The notes: generated by a model from the letters alone, not told the origin. Shown: positions 1-7,230, counted from the stretch's first letter. The stretch is 8,511 nt of DNA from Hyphomicrobiales bacterium (GCA_027058735.1 JALURZ010000196.1:1568-10078); one strand, 5' to 3'. Translations and numbers: made by a program.

Positions 1-6
1 GCGGAT

Positions 7-95
7 GTAGGGTGCGATAGCGCAGCGTATCGCACCAATCAGCCGGGTCGAATTTTGCCAACGGTGCGTTACGCCTGACGGCTAACGCACCCTAC
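7..95. repeat. Composite palindromic repeat (two hairpins inside terminal inverted repeats)
   Basis: The outer ends are a perfect 10-bp inverted repeat, GTAGGGTGCG at 7-16 and CGCACCCTAC at 86-95. Inside are two hairpins of similar sequence. The first pairs GGTGCGATA (11-19) with TATCGCACC (28-36). The second pairs GGTGCGTTA (63-71) with TAACGCACC (83-91), extended by GCC/GGC (73-75 with 80-82). Two related hairpins in an inverted frame resemble REP/BIME-type dispersed intergenic elements. That family assignment is inference from architecture; copy number in the genome cannot be seen here. No open frame in it looks like a gene. Confidence 0.6.
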
Positions 96-101
96 GGCTT
101 G

Positions 102-172
102 CTCGTCGTCCCGGAATTCTGCGTCAGCAGAATATCCGGGATCCTTTGCGGCACATGTTCCGGGATGACGAG
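102..172. repeat. Second palindromic intergenic repeat with nested stems
   Basis: An outer 15-bp inverted repeat with one mismatch pairs CTCGTCGTCCCGGAA (102-116) with TTCCGGGATGACGAG (158-172). An inner stem pairs CCCGGAATTCTGC (110-122) with GCAGAATATCCGGG (127-140) across a GTCA loop, with a single-base bulge. The two stems compete for the same left arm, so the element could adopt alternative folds. Its sequence differs from the repeat at 7-95, so it is a separate element. The GTCATCCCGGAA-like core looks like common dispersed palindromes of alphaproteobacterial intergenic DNA; that is recall and not a search result. Confidence 0.55.
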
Positions 173-199
173 TGGGGATGCCGGCAGCGCCCCCCATAA

Positions 200-228
200 T
201 TCGCATTCCCCCAAATCTCTGATATGCT
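200..228 (+). promoter_or_regulatory. Possible sigma-70-type promoter for the FAD oxidase/AsmA operon
   Basis: TTCGCA at 200-205 (four of six consensus bases) and TATGCT at 223-228 (four of six) are separated by exactly 17 bp. They lie just outside the repeat elements and 42 bp before the chosen start at 271. No other good hexamer pair was noticed between 173 and 270. The match is modest. Confidence 0.33.
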
Positions 229-270
229 CGCGGCCCGTTGCAAAGAAAACTCTCGCGAAAGGGCCAGCCC

Positions 271-1671
271 ATGGCCATTGCCCGAACCAAGCCCGGCGTG
301 AATGCTGTTAACAGCGCGCTTGAGGCGATTGCCGCACTTGTTGGCGAGCGGCTGTCTACCGCGCGGGCCGTGCGCGAGCAGCATGGGCAGGACCTGACCT
401 GGCATCGCGGCAAGCCGCCGGACGCGGTGGTGTTCGCGCAATCGGCGGACGAAATTTCCGGCATCGTCAAAATCTGCGCCGAGCACGATCTGCCGGTCAT
501 CCCCTATGGCACGGGCACCTCGCTGGAGGGCCATATCAGCGCGCCTTATGGGGGTGTGTGCATCGATGTGTCGCAGATGAACGCCGTGCTGCGCGTCAAT
601 GCGCACGACATGGACTGCACCGTTCAGCCCGGCGTCACCCGCAAGCAGCTCAACGAATATTTGCGCGACACGGGGCTGTTTTTCCCCATCGATCCCGGCG
701 CGGACGCGAGCCTTGGCGGCATGACCGCCACGCGGGCGTCCGGCACCAATGCGGTGCGCTACGGCACCATGCGCGAAAACGTGTTGTCGCTGAACGCGGT
801 GATGGCGGACGGCACGCTCGTGCGCACGGCGAGGCGGGCGCGCAAATCGGCCGCCGGTTACGATCTCACCCACCTGCTGGTGGGGTCCGAAGGAACCCTT
901 GGGGTCATCACCGAAGTGACGCTGCGGCTCCATGGCATCCCCGAAGCGGTGTCCGCCGGGGTCTGCGCGTTCGGCGATGTGGAAGCCGCCTGCAACGCGG
1001 TCATCATGACCATCCAGAGCGGCATTCCGGTGGCCCGCATCGAGTTGCTGGACGAGGTGCAGGTGCGCTGCTGCAACGCCTATTCCGATCTGGGGCTGAA
1101 GGAAACGCCCACACTGTTTCTCGAATTTCACGGCAGCCCGGCCTCCGTCAAGGAGCAGAGTGAGAGCTTCGCCGCCATTGCTGCGGAATTCGGCGCCGCG
1201 CCGTTCGACTGGGCGACCGAAGCCGAGGACCGCAACCGGTTGTGGCAGGCGCGCCACGATGTGTTTTATGCGGTGCAGGCGATGATGCCCGGCAAGAAGG
1301 GGTTCGCCACCGATGTCTGCGTGCCCATATCGAGGCTGGCCGAATGCGTGAGCGAAACCAAAAAGGACATCGAGGCGCTGGGCCGCATCGCCCCCATCGT
1401 GGGCCATGTGGGGGACGGCAATTTTCATGTCTCGCTGTTTGCCGATGTGGATGATCCGGACGATCTCGCCGAATGCAAGGCCTTCATCGACCGGCTGGTC
1501 GCCCGCGCGCTGGCCATGGAGGGAACCTGCACCGGCGAGCACGGGATCGGCCAGGGCAAGACCCGGTTTCTCGAGGCCGAACACGGCGAGGGCGTGCGTT
1601 TCATGCGCCTCGTCAAGAACGCGCTCGACCCGAAAAACATCATGAACCCGGGCAAGATCATCACGGCGTAG
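271..1671 (+). CDS. FAD-linked oxidase, D-lactate dehydrogenase (cytochrome)/GlcD-like
   Basis: A 466-residue flavoprotein of the VAO/PCMH-fold FAD_binding_4 plus FAD-oxidase C-terminal family. Members oxidise 2-hydroxyacids such as D-lactate, glycolate or D-2-hydroxyglutarate and pass electrons to the respiratory chain. The FAD domain spans about residues 50-225, with PYGTGTSLEGH (78-88), DPGADASLGG (141-150) and GSEGTLG (205-211). The C-terminal domain carries GHVGDGNFH (378-386) and TGEHGIGQGK (421-430), whose His and Glu residues bind metal and substrate in relatives, and ends with NIMNPGKI. The pattern is closest to the mitochondrial-type LDHD group, but the substrate cannot be fixed from sequence. 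No signal peptide is visible, so it is probably cytoplasmic or peripheral at the inner membrane. The start at ATG 271 is preferred because GAAAGGG lies 6 nt upstream; an in-frame TTG at 238 would add 11 residues. The AsmA-family gene follows after 16 bp, which suggests co-transcription. Confidence 0.9.
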   Translation: MAIARTKPGVNAVNSALEAIAALVGERLSTARAVREQHGQDLTWHRGKPPDAVVFAQSADEISGIVKICAEHDLPVIPYGTGTSLEGHISAPYGGVCIDVSQMNAVLRVNAHDMDCTVQPGVTRKQLNEYLRDTGLFFPIDPGADASLGGMTATRASGTNAVRYGTMRENVLSLNAVMADGTLVRTARRARKSAAGYDLTHLLVGSEGTLGVITEVTLRLHGIPEAVSAGVCAFGDVEAACNAVIMTIQSGIPVARIELLDEVQVRCCNAYSDLGLKETPTLFLEFHGSPASVKEQSESFAAIAAEFGAAPFDWATEAEDRNRLWQARHDVFYAVQAMMPGKKGFATDVCVPISRLAECVSETKKDIEALGRIAPIVGHVGDGNFHVSLFADVDDPDDLAECKAFIDRLVARALAMEGTCTGEHGIGQGKTRFLEAEHGEGVRFMRLVKNALDPKNIMNPGKIITA

Positions 1672-1687
1672 CGGGCGGAGGGCATCA

Positions 1688-4600
1688 GTGAAATCGCCGT
1701 TGCTCATCGTGGCAATCCTGACCATCGCCGTTCTCAGTGCCGCGCTGGCCGCTCCCTGGCTGATCGACTGGAACGCCTATCGCGCCCAGATCGAGCAGCG
1801 CATCGAGCATCTGACCGGGCGCAAGACGGTCATTGCCGGGCCGATCTCGGTGCGGCTGTTCCCGGCGCCCTCGCTGCGGTTTCACGATGTGCGCATCCAC
1901 AATCTTCCCGGTGCTGCGAAGCAGGATTTTTTCACCGCCGCGCGCATCAAGGCGCGCTTTGCGATCGCGCCGCTGCTGCGTGCGCGTCTCGATGTGGTGT
2001 CGGTGAAATTCGACCAGCCGGTGTTTCACGCCGAGGTGCTGGGGGATGGCGCCATGAGCTGGACGCTGGATGCGGGCGATCTGGGCGCCAGCCTGCGCGC
2101 CGCGAGGGTGACGCTGCAACGCGCGTTGATCAGGGGCGGGAGCGTGATGTTTCGCGACGTGCGCACCGGCGTGCGGCTCGAGGCGCGCGATATCGACATG
2201 GAAGTCAGCGCGGTTTCCCTGGCCGGGCCGCTGAAGGCGGAAGGCACCGCGCGCATCGGCGGCGCGGCCAGCCGCTTTTCGATCTCTTATGGCGCCCCGG
2301 CCGAGGACGGCTCGCGCCGGGTCGCGGTTTCGGTTCTGCCGCAGGCAGGCGCGGGGCGTGAGCTTCACTTCACCGCGCGCGCGGACGCCGATGACCGCTC
2401 CCTGACGGGCCGCATCGTCTGGAAGCAGCCGCGCGGCGAACGCGATTCGATCGCCTATGAAGCAAACGCCGAGATCGTAATATCCGCGCGCGGGCTGGCG
2501 GCGCGCGACATCGCGCTGACCACCGGCGGCCGGAACCCCATGCTTGCGATGTCCGGCTCGGCGGACATCGGCTTCGGCCGTCAACTGGTGGTCGATGCGG
2601 CGCTGAGGGCGACACGGCTCGATCTCGATGCCGCCGCCCAGCGGCTCGACCTGCGCGCGGGCGCGGGCGCGTTCGCCGACGCGGTTGACGCCGTTTTGCG
2701 CCGCGCCGCCGCCGGTCGCGTCACCCTCGATGCGCCCAGGGTGCGCTGGCGCGGCGGGTTGGTGTCCGACGCCGGGCTGACCGTCAAACTGGGCGGGCGG
2801 AAGGCCGCGATCACCCGCGCGGTGGCGCGGCTGCCGGGCGATGCGCTGCTCTCCCTTGGCGGGGAATACCGTGTCGGCAGCGTGCTGGAGCCGCGCCGGG
2901 AGTTTCGCGGCTCGCATGTGCTGAAAGGCACAAACCTTTCGCGGCTGGTCAACTGGGCCGCGCCGGCTGTGGCGCGCCGGCTCGCCATGCGCCGCGCCGT
3001 CCGCCCCCGGCCGTTCGTTCTCAAAGGCCTGGCCGCGTTTTCGCCGGAGGGTCTGGCCCTGCGCGAGCTGACGCTGGAGGCGGGCGAAGCGGCGGCGAGC
3101 GGGTCTGTGCGCTATGTGCCGGGGGCCGCCTCGAAGCTGGCCGTGGCCATCACCGCGCGCGGCATCGACATGGGCGAGGCGCCCGCCCGGCTGGCCCGCG
3201 CCTTTGCGGATCTGAACACCCAGAGCGTTTCGCTCGATCTGCGCCTCGCCGAGGGGCGGTTCGCCGGCGAGGGGTTCAGGGAACTGGCCTGCGACTGCCT
3301 GATGACGGCGACCTCGGCGGATATCAGGTCGGTGAAGCTGGTGCTCGACGAGCGCAACATGGGCTCCGCGTCCGGAACCGTCGACTGGACCGGCGGCGCC
3401 CCGGACGGTTTTATCGAGGCGACGATCGATGCGGGCGATGCGGGCAGGGTCCTGCGGGCCATCGCGGCGCTGGGGGTGCGCGTGCCGGGGGCGGATCTTC
3501 TGGTCCGGGCAGGGGAATTGGGGCGCGCGCGGCTGTCGGGCACGATCCGCTTTGAGGGCACGAAGACGCCGGCGCGTTACACCGGTGATGTGACGGGACG
3601 CCTCGGGGATCAACCGCTTGCCGCGCAACTGAGCGTGACCGGCGCGGCGTCCGCCGGCCGGTCGTTTACGCTGGCGCTGGATGCATCCGGCGTGCGGGCG
3701 ACATTGGACGGCAGGCTCAGGCGCGAACGACAGGCCGTCGCGTTCGATGCGAAGGCGGCCGTCTCCTCCAGCGATGGCGGCGCCCTGCTTGCCGCGCTGG
3801 GCCTGTCGCGGCCGCCGGACCCTGTGCCGCTTGAGCTCGCCGCCCGCGTGACCGCGGACCGCGCATCGATCGTGGTGACGGGTCTCGAAGGCGCGGTTGC
3901 GGGGTCTCGGATCAGCGGTGAAGCGACGGCCGATCTGTCGGGACCGCAGCCGGCGCTGACAGTGAAGGCGGATGTGGACCGGGTGTGGCTGCAAGCTGTG
4001 CTGGGCGCGCTGTTTGCAAAGACCGGCGGTGCGCTTTCCTACCCGGCGTTTCTGCAACACATGAACCTCGACCTTGCCGGACGCATCGCAACGCTCGTGA
4101 TACCCGGCACGCCCGATGCCAGGGCGCTTGCCTTCAGCCTTTCGGCCACCGGCGAGGCGATGGCGCTGACAGGCGTGCAGGCGGAGCTTGCCGGCGGCGC
4201 GCTGCGTCTCTCGGCAACAGCCGATGCGCGCGATGGCGCGCTTGCGCTTGCGGGCTCGGGCTCGCTCGACGGCGCCGATCTGGCCAGATTGCTGAAATTG
4301 CGCACCGGCGCCGCACCCTTTCGCGGCCTGCTCGATCTGCAGTTGGATCTGCGGGCCAGGGGGCGCACGGGCGCGGGGCTGGCGTCCTCGATCAGCGGCG
4401 AGGGGCGTTTCGCAATCAGCAAAGGCGTGCTGGCCGGTGTCGATGCCGCCGCGTTTGGCGCGGCGCTGAAGGCGGCGAAATCCCCGGAGGACATACCCGC
4501 TCTGCTGGCGGATGTGCTGGAAAAGGGCGATACCGGACTTGACGGGTTCTCAGGCGCGATCGGTGTGGAAAACGCCCTGGCGACGATCCCGCGCATCGCG

Positions 4601-4900
4601 GTTCGCGGCGCCGGCCTGCGCGCGACCGTGCAGACCTTCGCCGATCTGGCGAAAAGGCGGATGGATGCCGAATGGCGGTTGCGGTTCGCGGACAACCCGG
4701 AGCTGCCGCCGCTTGTCGTGGTCTATACGGGTGCGCCCGGCGCGCTCGCCAAATCGATCGGCACCCGCGATCTCGTGTCCTTCCTCACGATCAGGTCCCT
4801 GCGCCGGCGCATCCGCGAATTCGACCAGGATCCGCCCGCCGGCGGCCCCCCCGCCGGCGCGGCGAAACCGGGCGCCACCATCAGCCCGTCCGCCCGGTAG
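1688..4900 (+). CDS. AsmA family protein (envelope biogenesis/lipid-transport-like)
   Basis: A 1070-residue protein starting at GTG, with GGAGG 5 nt upstream. An N-terminal hydrophobic anchor (about residues 4-22) is followed by the typical AsmA opening: APWLIDWNAYRAQIEQRIEH, then the GRKTVIAGPISVRLFPAPSL stretch (residues 45-64). A long central region rich in Ala, Gly, Leu and Arg follows, fitting the repeated beta-strands of this family. The C-terminal AsmA_2-like part (about 835-1045) includes SGEGRFAISKGVLAGVD and DLVSFLTIRSLRRRI. The last 25 residues are a low-complexity Pro/Ala tail. AsmA-like proteins are inner-membrane-anchored and periplasm-facing; relatives such as TamB and YhdP take part in outer-membrane assembly or phospholipid transport. 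Whether this one moves lipids is unknown. The length is normal for large alphaproteobacterial members. The 3' end overlaps the opposing RHH gene by 20 bp. Confidence 0.88.
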   Translation: MKSPLLIVAILTIAVLSAALAAPWLIDWNAYRAQIEQRIEHLTGRKTVIAGPISVRLFPAPSLRFHDVRIHNLPGAAKQDFFTAARIKARFAIAPLLRARLDVVSVKFDQPVFHAEVLGDGAMSWTLDAGDLGASLRAARVTLQRALIRGGSVMFRDVRTGVRLEARDIDMEVSAVSLAGPLKAEGTARIGGAASRFSISYGAPAEDGSRRVAVSVLPQAGAGRELHFTARADADDRSLTGRIVWKQPRGERDSIAYEANAEIVISARGLAARDIALTTGGRNPMLAMSGSADIGFGRQLVVDAALRATRLDLDAAAQRLDLRAGAGAFADAVDAVLRRAAAGRVTLDAPRVRWRGGLVSDAGLTVKLGGRKAAITRAVARLPGDALLSLGGEYRVGSVLEPRREFRGSHVLKGTNLSRLVNWAAPAVARRLAMRRAVRPRPFVLKGLAAFSPEGLALRELTLEAGEAAASGSVRYVPGAASKLAVAITARGIDMGEAPARLARAFADLNTQSVSLDLRLAEGRFAGEGFRELACDCLMTATSADIRSVKLVLDERNMGSASGTVDWTGGAPDGFIEATIDAGDAGRVLRAIAALGVRVPGADLLVRAGELGRARLSGTIRFEGTKTPARYTGDVTGRLGDQPLAAQLSVTGAASAGRSFTLALDASGVRATLDGRLRRERQAVAFDAKAAVSSSDGGALLAALGLSRPPDPVPLELAARVTADRASIVVTGLEGAVAGSRISGEATADLSGPQPALTVKADVDRVWLQAVLGALFAKTGGALSYPAFLQHMNLDLAGRIATLVIPGTPDARALAFSLSATGEAMALTGVQAELAGGALRLSATADARDGALALAGSGSLDGADLARLLKLRTGAAPFRGLLDLQLDLRARGRTGAGLASSISGEGRFAISKGVLAGVDAAAFGAALKAAKSPEDIPALLADVLEKGDTGLDGFSGAIGVENALATIPRIAVRGAGLRATVQTFADLAKRRMDAEWRLRFADNPELPPLVVVYTGAPGALAKSIGTRDLVSFLTIRSLRRRIREFDQDPPAGGPPAGAAKPGATISPSAR
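4837..4859. other. Strong GC hairpin in the convergent 3' region
   Basis: CGCCGGCGG (4837-4845) and CCGCCGGCG (4851-4859) form a perfect 9-bp stem with a CCCCC loop. It sits inside the Pro/Gly-coding tail of the AsmA gene and about 20 bp beyond the stop of the opposing RHH gene. It could slow or stop transcription entering from either side. Neither strand shows a T-tract after it, so it is not a canonical intrinsic terminator, and a by-product of Pro/Gly codons is equally likely. Confidence 0.3.
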
Positions 4901-5156
4901 GGGGCCGCTCTGCTCCACGCAGCGTGTTCAGCACGAACACCCGCGCCGCGCTCGACAATCCCTGCTGCGCGCGCTTTGCGTCGATTTCGGCAACCAGGCC
5001 GGCCAGCGAGATGCCGCGCGCATCGGCAATCTCGCCAAGTGCGATCCAGAAATCCGGTTCAAGAGACAGGCTGGTGCGGTGGCCGGCGAGCGTAAGGGAG
5101 TGTTTGACGGGGCCGTGCGCCGTGCGTTTTTTCCCCATGGGTGCAATGCGGCTCAT
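4881..5156 (-). CDS. Ribbon-helix-helix domain protein (RHH_4-like)
   Basis: A small protein of 91 residues. After a basic N-terminus (MGKKRTAHGPVKHS) comes a short beta-strand segment, SLTLAGHRTSLSLEP, then two predicted helices, FWIALGEIADARG and SLAGLVAEIDAKRAQ, and the tail SAARVFVLNTLR. This is the layout of the alphaproteobacterial RHH_4 family, thought to be DNA-binding through a dimeric N-terminal strand; target genes are not known to me. The ATG at 5154-5156 overlaps the fumC stop as ATGA and has no Shine-Dalgarno sequence of its own, pointing to translational coupling with fumC. An internal ATG at 5138 would remove six residues without touching the domain. The last 20 bp lie antisense to the end of the AsmA gene. 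Since it follows fumC directly, it may regulate central metabolism or simply share transcription; the sequence does not decide. Confidence 0.8.
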   Translation of the reverse strand: MSRIAPMGKKRTAHGPVKHSLTLAGHRTSLSLEPDFWIALGEIADARGISLAGLVAEIDAKRAQQGLSSAARVFVLNTLRGAERPPTGRTG

Positions 5157-6544
5157 TGCGGCGAGATCATGGTCTCGGGGCGCACGATGGCGTCGAATTC
5201 CTCGGCCGTGACAAACCCCAGTTTCAGCGCTTCCTCGCGCAGGGTGGTGCCGTTCCTGTGCGCGGTCTTGGCGACCTTGGTCGCATTGTCATAGCCGATC
5301 TTCGGCGCCAGCGCGGTGACCAGCATCAAGGAGCGCTCCATCAGTTCGCCAATGTGCTCGCGGTTGGGCTCGATGCCGGCGACGCATTTGTCGGTGAAGC
5401 TGACGGCGGCATCCGCGAGCAGCCGGATCGATTGCAGCACGTTGTAGATCATGACCGGCTTGAACACGTTGAGTTCGAAATGCCCCTGGCTGCCGGCCAT
5501 GGTGACGGTGACGTGATTGCCCATGACCTGCGTGCACACCATGGTGAGCGCCTCGCACTGGGTCGGGTTGACCTTGCCGGGCATGATCGAGGAGCCGGGC
5601 TCGTTCTCCGGCAGGGACAATTCTCCCAGACCCGAACGCGGCCCCGATCCCAGCAGGCGGATGTCGTTGGCGATCTTGAACAGGCTGGCGGCGATGGTGT
5701 TGAGGGCGCCGGAACATTCCACCATGGCGTCATGGGCGGCGAGGGCCTCGAACTTGTTGGCGGCGCTCACGAAGGGAAGCCCTGTGATGGTGGCGACATG
5801 GGCGGCGAAAATCTCGGCGAACCGGGGCCGGGTGTTCAGCCCGGTGCCGACCGCCGTTCCGCCCTGGGCCAGCGGATAAAGCCGCGGCAAGGTGTCCTTG
5901 ATGCGCTCCATGCCAAGCGCGACCTGGGCGGCGTAGCCGGAAAACTCCTGGCCCAGGGTCAGCGGCGTTGCATCCTGCAGGTGGGTGCGCCCGATCTTGA
6001 TGATGCCTTCCCATTCATCCGATTTGGAGTTGAGCGCGGCGTGGAGATGCTCGAGGGCCGGGATGAGGGTATGGGTGATCTGCTCGGTGGCCGCGATATG
6101 CATGGCCGTCGGAAACGTGTCATTGGACGATTGCGAGCGGTTGCAGTGATCGTTGGGGTGCACCGGCTCCTTGGTGCCCGGCGTGCCGCCCATCATCTCG
6201 ATGGCGCGGTTGGAAATCACCTCATTGGCGTTCATGTTCGACTGGGTGCCGGACCCGGTCTGCCAGACGACCAGCGGGAAATTGTCATCGAGCTTGCCGT
6301 CGGCGACATCCTTCGCCGCCTCCTGAATGGCCTGTCCGATCGTCTTATCGAGATTTCCCTGCTCGACATTGGTGAGGGCGGCGGCCCATTTGACGATTCC
6401 GAGCGCGCGGATCACCGGGCGCGGCATGGTTTCGATCCCGATCCTGAAATTGCCCAGCGAGCGCTGGGTCTGGGCGCCCCAGTATTTGTCCGCCGGCACT
6501 TCGAGGGGGCCGAAGGAGTCGGTTTCGGTGCGGGTGTTGGTCAT
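5153..6544 (-). CDS. fumC: Class II fumarate hydratase (fumarase C)
   Basis: A 463-residue enzyme that interconverts fumarate and L-malate in the TCA cycle; cytoplasmic homotetramer, iron-independent and oxygen-stable as a family. Family motifs are complete: SGTQSNMNANEV (98-109), NDHCNRSQSSNDTFPTAM (131-148), GRTHLQDATP (185-194) and the fumarase/aspartase signature GSSIMPGKVNP (317-327). His188 and Ser318 fall exactly at the E. coli FumC catalytic numbering. The SGTQSNMN and GSSIMPGKVNP forms favour fumarase over aspartase. The start at 6544 (MTNTRTETDSFGPLEVP) is chosen because similarity begins there; the frame stays open upstream for 40 codons, but that stretch has no family resemblance and covers a small tandem duplication. 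The Shine-Dalgarno sequence is weak. The stop overlaps the start of the RHH gene. The class II type suits an aerobic respiratory lifestyle. Confidence 0.97.
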   Translation of the reverse strand: MTNTRTETDSFGPLEVPADKYWGAQTQRSLGNFRIGIETMPRPVIRALGIVKWAAALTNVEQGNLDKTIGQAIQEAAKDVADGKLDDNFPLVVWQTGSGTQSNMNANEVISNRAIEMMGGTPGTKEPVHPNDHCNRSQSSNDTFPTAMHIAATEQITHTLIPALEHLHAALNSKSDEWEGIIKIGRTHLQDATPLTLGQEFSGYAAQVALGMERIKDTLPRLYPLAQGGTAVGTGLNTRPRFAEIFAAHVATITGLPFVSAANKFEALAAHDAMVECSGALNTIAASLFKIANDIRLLGSGPRSGLGELSLPENEPGSSIMPGKVNPTQCEALTMVCTQVMGNHVTVTMAGSQGHFELNVFKPVMIYNVLQSIRLLADAAVSFTDKCVAGIEPNREHIGELMERSLMLVTALAPKIGYDNATKVAKTAHRNGTTLREEALKLGFVTAEEFDAIVRPETMISPQ

Positions 6545-6581
6545 GAAATTGGGCCTGATGGATGAGGGGACGGGAACGTGG

Positions 6582-6617
6582 ACTGGCAATGTCGCGTTCG
6601 ATGTCGCGTTCACTGGC
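6582..6617. repeat. Short tandem duplication in the fumC leader
   Basis: ATGTCGCGTTCG (6589-6600) is followed at once by ATGTCGCGTTCA (6601-6612), 11 of 12 bases identical. The pair is flanked by two copies of ACTGGC (6582-6587 and 6612-6617). It lies 38-73 bp upstream of the fumC start on the template side. It could be replication slippage or a pair of operator half-sites; the sequence alone does not separate these. Confidence 0.5.
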
Positions 6618-6620
6618 CCG

Positions 6621-6650
6621 AGTTTACCATGGCCGGCGGAAGACGCGCAA
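6621..6650 (-). promoter_or_regulatory. Weak candidate promoter for fumC-RHH
   Basis: Read on the minus strand, TTGCGC (6650-6645) and TAAACT (6626-6621) are separated by 18 bp in the 149-bp gap between the copper chaperone gene and fumC. The -10 matches the consensus at four positions, but the -35 keeps only TTG. The tandem duplication at 6582-6617 would then fall just downstream of the -10. The gap is long enough to hold a promoter, but this match is poor. Confidence 0.2.
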
Positions 6651-6653
6651 TGC

Positions 6654-6685
6654 GCGCCCGGCACGCCGGAACACCGGCCCGGCGC
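6654..6685 (-). other. GC-rich hairpin just after the copper chaperone stop
   Basis: GCGCC (6654-6658) pairs with GGCGC (6681-6685), and inside it GCCGG (6665-6669) pairs with CCGGC (6674-6678) around an AACA loop. It starts 8 bp past the stop of the minus-strand gene ending at 6694. No T-run follows on the minus strand, so it may protect the transcript end or attenuate transcription, and is not a classic intrinsic terminator. Confidence 0.3.
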
Positions 6686-6693
6686 CTTGTGGC

Positions 6694-7230
6694 TCAGTTG
6701 GTCTGTTTCACCGGCATTTTCATTTTGCCGCCCGTGCCCATGGGCGGGGCGGATTTTCTGACCATGGCGGTAACGGTGACCGGGCCTGCATTTTCAAATG
6801 TCAGGACCAGCGCAATTTCATCGCCGGGCGTGAGCGGGCGTTTCAGTCCCATGAGCATGATATGAAAGCCGCCGGGCCGGAACAGCGCCGGTTTGCCGGG
6901 GGCGACGGCCACGCCGCCCTTGAGCGGGCGCATGCGCATGATATTGCCGTCCATTCTGCTCTCATGCAGCCCGGTCCTGGCCGCAATTGCACTCTCGACG
7001 CTGAGCAGGGTGTCGGCGCGATCGCCGCCATTGCGGATCACAAGATAGGCCGCGCCGTTTTTCGCCTTGGGCGATGTGGCGCGGGCCCAGACCTGCTCGA
7101 TGGTCAGGGCGCCGTGGCGCACGGGGGCCGGCTGTTCCTGGGCGTGTGTCCGCGCGGCCAATGAGAAAACCGCAACCGCCAACAGCAAAGCGGAAAAAAC
7201 CGGCAGGTGTCGCGGGTGCGCGGACATCAT
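6694..7230 (-). CDS. PCu(A)C-family periplasmic copper chaperone
   Basis: A 178-residue exported protein. Residues 1-30 form a signal peptide (hydrophobic LPVFSALLLAVAVFSLAA, likely cleavage after THA before QEQ). The mature part is a single PCu(A)C (DUF461) domain. It has the start pattern IEQVWARATSPKAKNGAAYL, copper-site residues H89, M93, M98 and M100, and the closing site FRPGGFHIMLMGL with H123, M125 and M127. The family binds Cu(I) in the periplasm and helps metallate the CuA centre of cytochrome c oxidase, often together with Sco proteins. Residue 91 is Ser where many homologues have Met (LHESRM instead of HEM). The C-terminus ends in GGKMKMPVKQ, giving extra Met residues that might bind copper. 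GGAGG at 7239-7235 lies 4 nt before the ATG at 7230 and 7 nt before the adjacent ATG at 7227, so either start is possible; an upstream ATG at 7260 is less likely. It follows the SspB-type gene by 82 bp. No sco or cox gene is in view. Confidence 0.88.
   Translation of the reverse strand: MMSAHPRHLPVFSALLLAVAVFSLAARTHAQEQPAPVRHGALTIEQVWARATSPKAKNGAAYLVIRNGGDRADTLLSVESAIAARTGLHESRMDGNIMRMRPLKGGVAVAPGKPALFRPGGFHIMLMGLKRPLTPGDEIALVLTFENAGPVTVTAMVRKSAPPMGTGGKMKMPVKQTN

Noticed and set aside
7..172. A CRISPR array or tRNA in the palindromic upstream region
   Set aside because: The repeats are unequal hairpins without regular spacers, and no cloverleaf or CCA-type end fits.
124..1725. A 533-codon open frame on the minus strand across the FAD oxidase gene
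   Set aside because: It is the antisense shadow of a clearly conserved flavoprotein in GC-rich DNA. The product is rich in His, Arg, Gly and Ala with no recognisable domain, and it would read through the intergenic repeats.
1685..4060. A 791-codon minus-strand open frame opposite the AsmA gene
   Set aside because: The plus-strand frame has the AsmA N-terminus, a membrane anchor and a strong ribosome-binding site. The antisense product is low-complexity Arg/Gln/His/Ala, typical of GC-driven shadow frames.
5141..6565. A 474-codon plus-strand open frame opposite fumC
   Set aside because: fumC is certain from its motifs; the opposite frame is rich in Gly, His, Asp and Val with no family signature.
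6545..6664. A longer fumC start, adding 40 residues before MTNTRTETD
   Set aside because: The extension has no resemblance to fumarases, and it includes the 12-bp duplication. The 463-residue form places His188 and Ser318 at the E. coli numbers.
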